NCBI RefSeq assembly: GCF_003056725.1
Contig: NZ_QBKZ01000024.1
Location: 1-64,000, forward strand
Source: Mangrovicoccus ximenensis
GTDB taxonomy: Bacteria > Pseudomonadota > Alphaproteobacteria > Rhodobacterales > Rhodobacteraceae
Direction of reading: 5' to 3'
DNA: 64,000 nt
Shown piece after piece: positions 62,950-64,000 of the stretch (position 1 is its first letter; every line of letters begins with the position of its first letter). The notes under the pieces are model-generated. The model was not told where the DNA came from, searched no databases, and was given only the letters and a program-made list of their open reading frames with translations. Both the position numbers and the translations under genes were made by a program.

Positions 62950-64000
62950 TCAGCTGCAGCCCGAGGTGCCGCCGCAGGTGTTGCACTTCATGCAGGTGCC
63001 GTTCCTGACCAGCGTGTAGTTGCCGCAATCGCCGCAGGGATCGCCCTCGTAGCCCTGCATCCGCGCCTTCATCCGCGCATCCATCGCCGCCGGGGCGGCA
63101 ATCGCGGCCGTGGCCTGCAGGTCGAACACGGTCTCGAAGCCCAGCGCGTCGCTTCCCTGCACCAAATCCTGCGGCAGCCGGTTCCTGAGATAGCCCGAGG
63201 AACTGATCTGCTTCAGCACCTGCAGCGATTTCGACGCCGCGGTTTCGCCGGCGGGCTTCACGTTCGACGCGCTTTCCGAGACCCCGCCCCCCAGCGTGTC
63301 GAAGCTGGTGCCTTCGGGCTGGACATGCGCCAGGTCGGTGCGGTCGAGATAGCTCACCGCCAGCTCGCGGAAGATGTAGTCGAGGATCGAGGTCGCGTTC
63401 TTGATCGAGTCGTTGCCCTGCACCATCCCCGCGGGCTCGAAGCGGGTGAAGGTGAAGGCATCGACAAATTCCTCCAGCGGCACCCCGTATTGCAGCCCGA
63501 CCGAGACGGCGATGGCGAAGTTGTTCATCATCGCCCGGAAGCCCGCCCCTTCCTTGTGCATGTCGATGAAGATCTCTCCCAAACTGCCGTCGCGGTACTC
63601 GCCTGTGCGCAGATAGACCTTGTGGCCGCCGATGATTGCCTTCTGGGTATAGCCCTTGCGCCGCTCGGGGAGCCTTTCGCGCCCGGCCCGGACCTCCTTG
63701 ACGATGATCTTCTCGACGATCTTCTCCGCCAGCACGGCGGCCTTTTCCTGCGGATTGCCGGTCTCGAGCAGCTCCGCCGCCGCGTCGTCGTCCTCCACCA
63801 GCGCGGCCGCCAGCGGCTGGCTCAGCTTCGAGCCGTCGCGGTAGAGCGCATTCGCCTTCACGCCCAGCGCCCAGCTCTGCTCGTAGGCCCGCAGGCAATC
63901 CTCGATGGTGGCATCGTTCGGCATGTTGACCGTCTTGGAGATCGCCCCCGAGATGAAGCTCTGCGCCGCCGCCATCATCGAGATATGGCTCTCCACCGAC
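62950..64000 (-). CDS. nrdJ: vitamin B12-dependent ribonucleotide reductase, C-terminal part (open at window edge)
   Basis: About 350 residues of the C-terminus. FMDACTF-like sequence ([43 protein letters not shown]) and a Cys-rich tail ([30 protein letters not shown]) mark class II (adenosylcobalamin) NrdJ of the long Rhodobacteraceae type; the tail Cys pairs relay electrons from thioredoxin. The catalytic part lies past 64000. Complete and undamaged within the window. Confidence 0.93.
   Translation of the reverse strand, partial: SVESHISMMAAAQSFISGAISKTVNMPNDATIEDCLRAYEQSWALGVKANALYRDGSKLSQPLAAALVEDDDAAAELLETGNPQEKAAVLAEKIVEKIIVKEVRAGRERLPERRKGYTQKAIIGGHKVYLRTGEYRDGSLGEIFIDMHKEGAGFRAMMNNFAIAVSVGLQYGVPLEEFVDAFTFTRFEPAGMVQGNDSIKNATSILDYIFRELAVSYLDRTDLAHVQPEGTSFDTLGGGVSESASNVKPAGETAASKSLQVLKQISSSGYLRNRLPQDLVQGSDALGFETVFDLQATAAIAAPAAMDARMKARMQGYEGDPCGDCGNYTLVRNGTCMKCNTCGGTSGCS

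Overview
The window is about two-thirds GC and reads like a chromosome segment of a Rhodobacteraceae-type alphaproteobacterium. The evidence is a red-type (form I) RuBisCO operon with cbbX, a SDR-uvrC pair, a bolA-dnaJ neighbourhood, a B12-dependent ribonucleotide reductase, several ABC uptake operons and an exosortase-linked exopolysaccharide locus. No rRNA, tRNA, CRISPR array or prophage was recognised. I did not try to name a species.

Layout. 1-4.9 kb: the broken end of an FAD oxidoreductase, a sugar-kinase remnant, a polyamine-type ABC operon and a truncated cysteine hydrolase. 5.0-7.3 kb: small housekeeping genes (lipoprotein, DUF4177-like, bolA, J-domain protein) and a chimeric globin. 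7.3-8.4 kb: gene-poor, probably with transposase debris. 8.4-13.5 kb (minus strand): Calvin-cycle operon pgk(3' end)-cbbA-cbbL-cbbS-cbbX-rpe. 13.9-15.5 kb: accA and a lipoprotein. 15.5-17.1 kb: degenerate repeats and two decayed IS30-type transposase tails. 17.1-22.0 kb: phosphonate uptake operon phnC-D-E-E plus a hexapeptide transferase. 22.0-26.4 kb: truncated comM, a Bcr/CflA transporter, an unknown gene pair, a candidate RNA and a rhomboid protease. 26.5-37.4 kb: exosortase/EPS locus on two divergent arms. 37.5-42.4 kb: S49 protease, a small zinc-ribbon protein, Ca/Na antiporter, SDR, an AT-rich DnaA-box region and uvrC. 43-49.4 kb: accessory enzymes, an acyltransferase unit and a GNAT protein. 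49.4-51.1 kb: gene-free. 51.1-55.0 kb: a second phosphonate-type transporter with a truncated DeoR regulator. 55.0-62.9 kb: a peptide-type ABC operon linked to an amidohydrolase, a creatininase and a PanE-like reductase. 62.95-64 kb: 3' part of nrdJ.

How the genes work together. The cbb genes supply CO2 fixation, RuBisCO repair (CbbX) and sugar-phosphate recycling. The 26.5-37.4 kb genes form one envelope system: initiating glycosyltransferase, Wzz/BY-kinase polymerisation control, outer-membrane export, a TPR lipoprotein, and an exosortase that sorts proteins to the surface. The polyamine, two phosphonate and one peptide-type ABC systems suggest a scavenging heterotroph/autotroph.

The most unusual property is structural. 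At least six clear places join the interior of one gene to the interior of an unrelated gene with nothing between (about 645, 7080, 13459, 22015, 46945 and 54975). Further truncations without an identified partner lie near 4816, 8416 and 62900, and single-base frameshifts occur in the exosortase and in a peptide permease. All the joins fit deletion between two genes. Either this genome has undergone repeated short-homology deletions and IS decay, or the assembly is chimeric. Raw reads would tell which.
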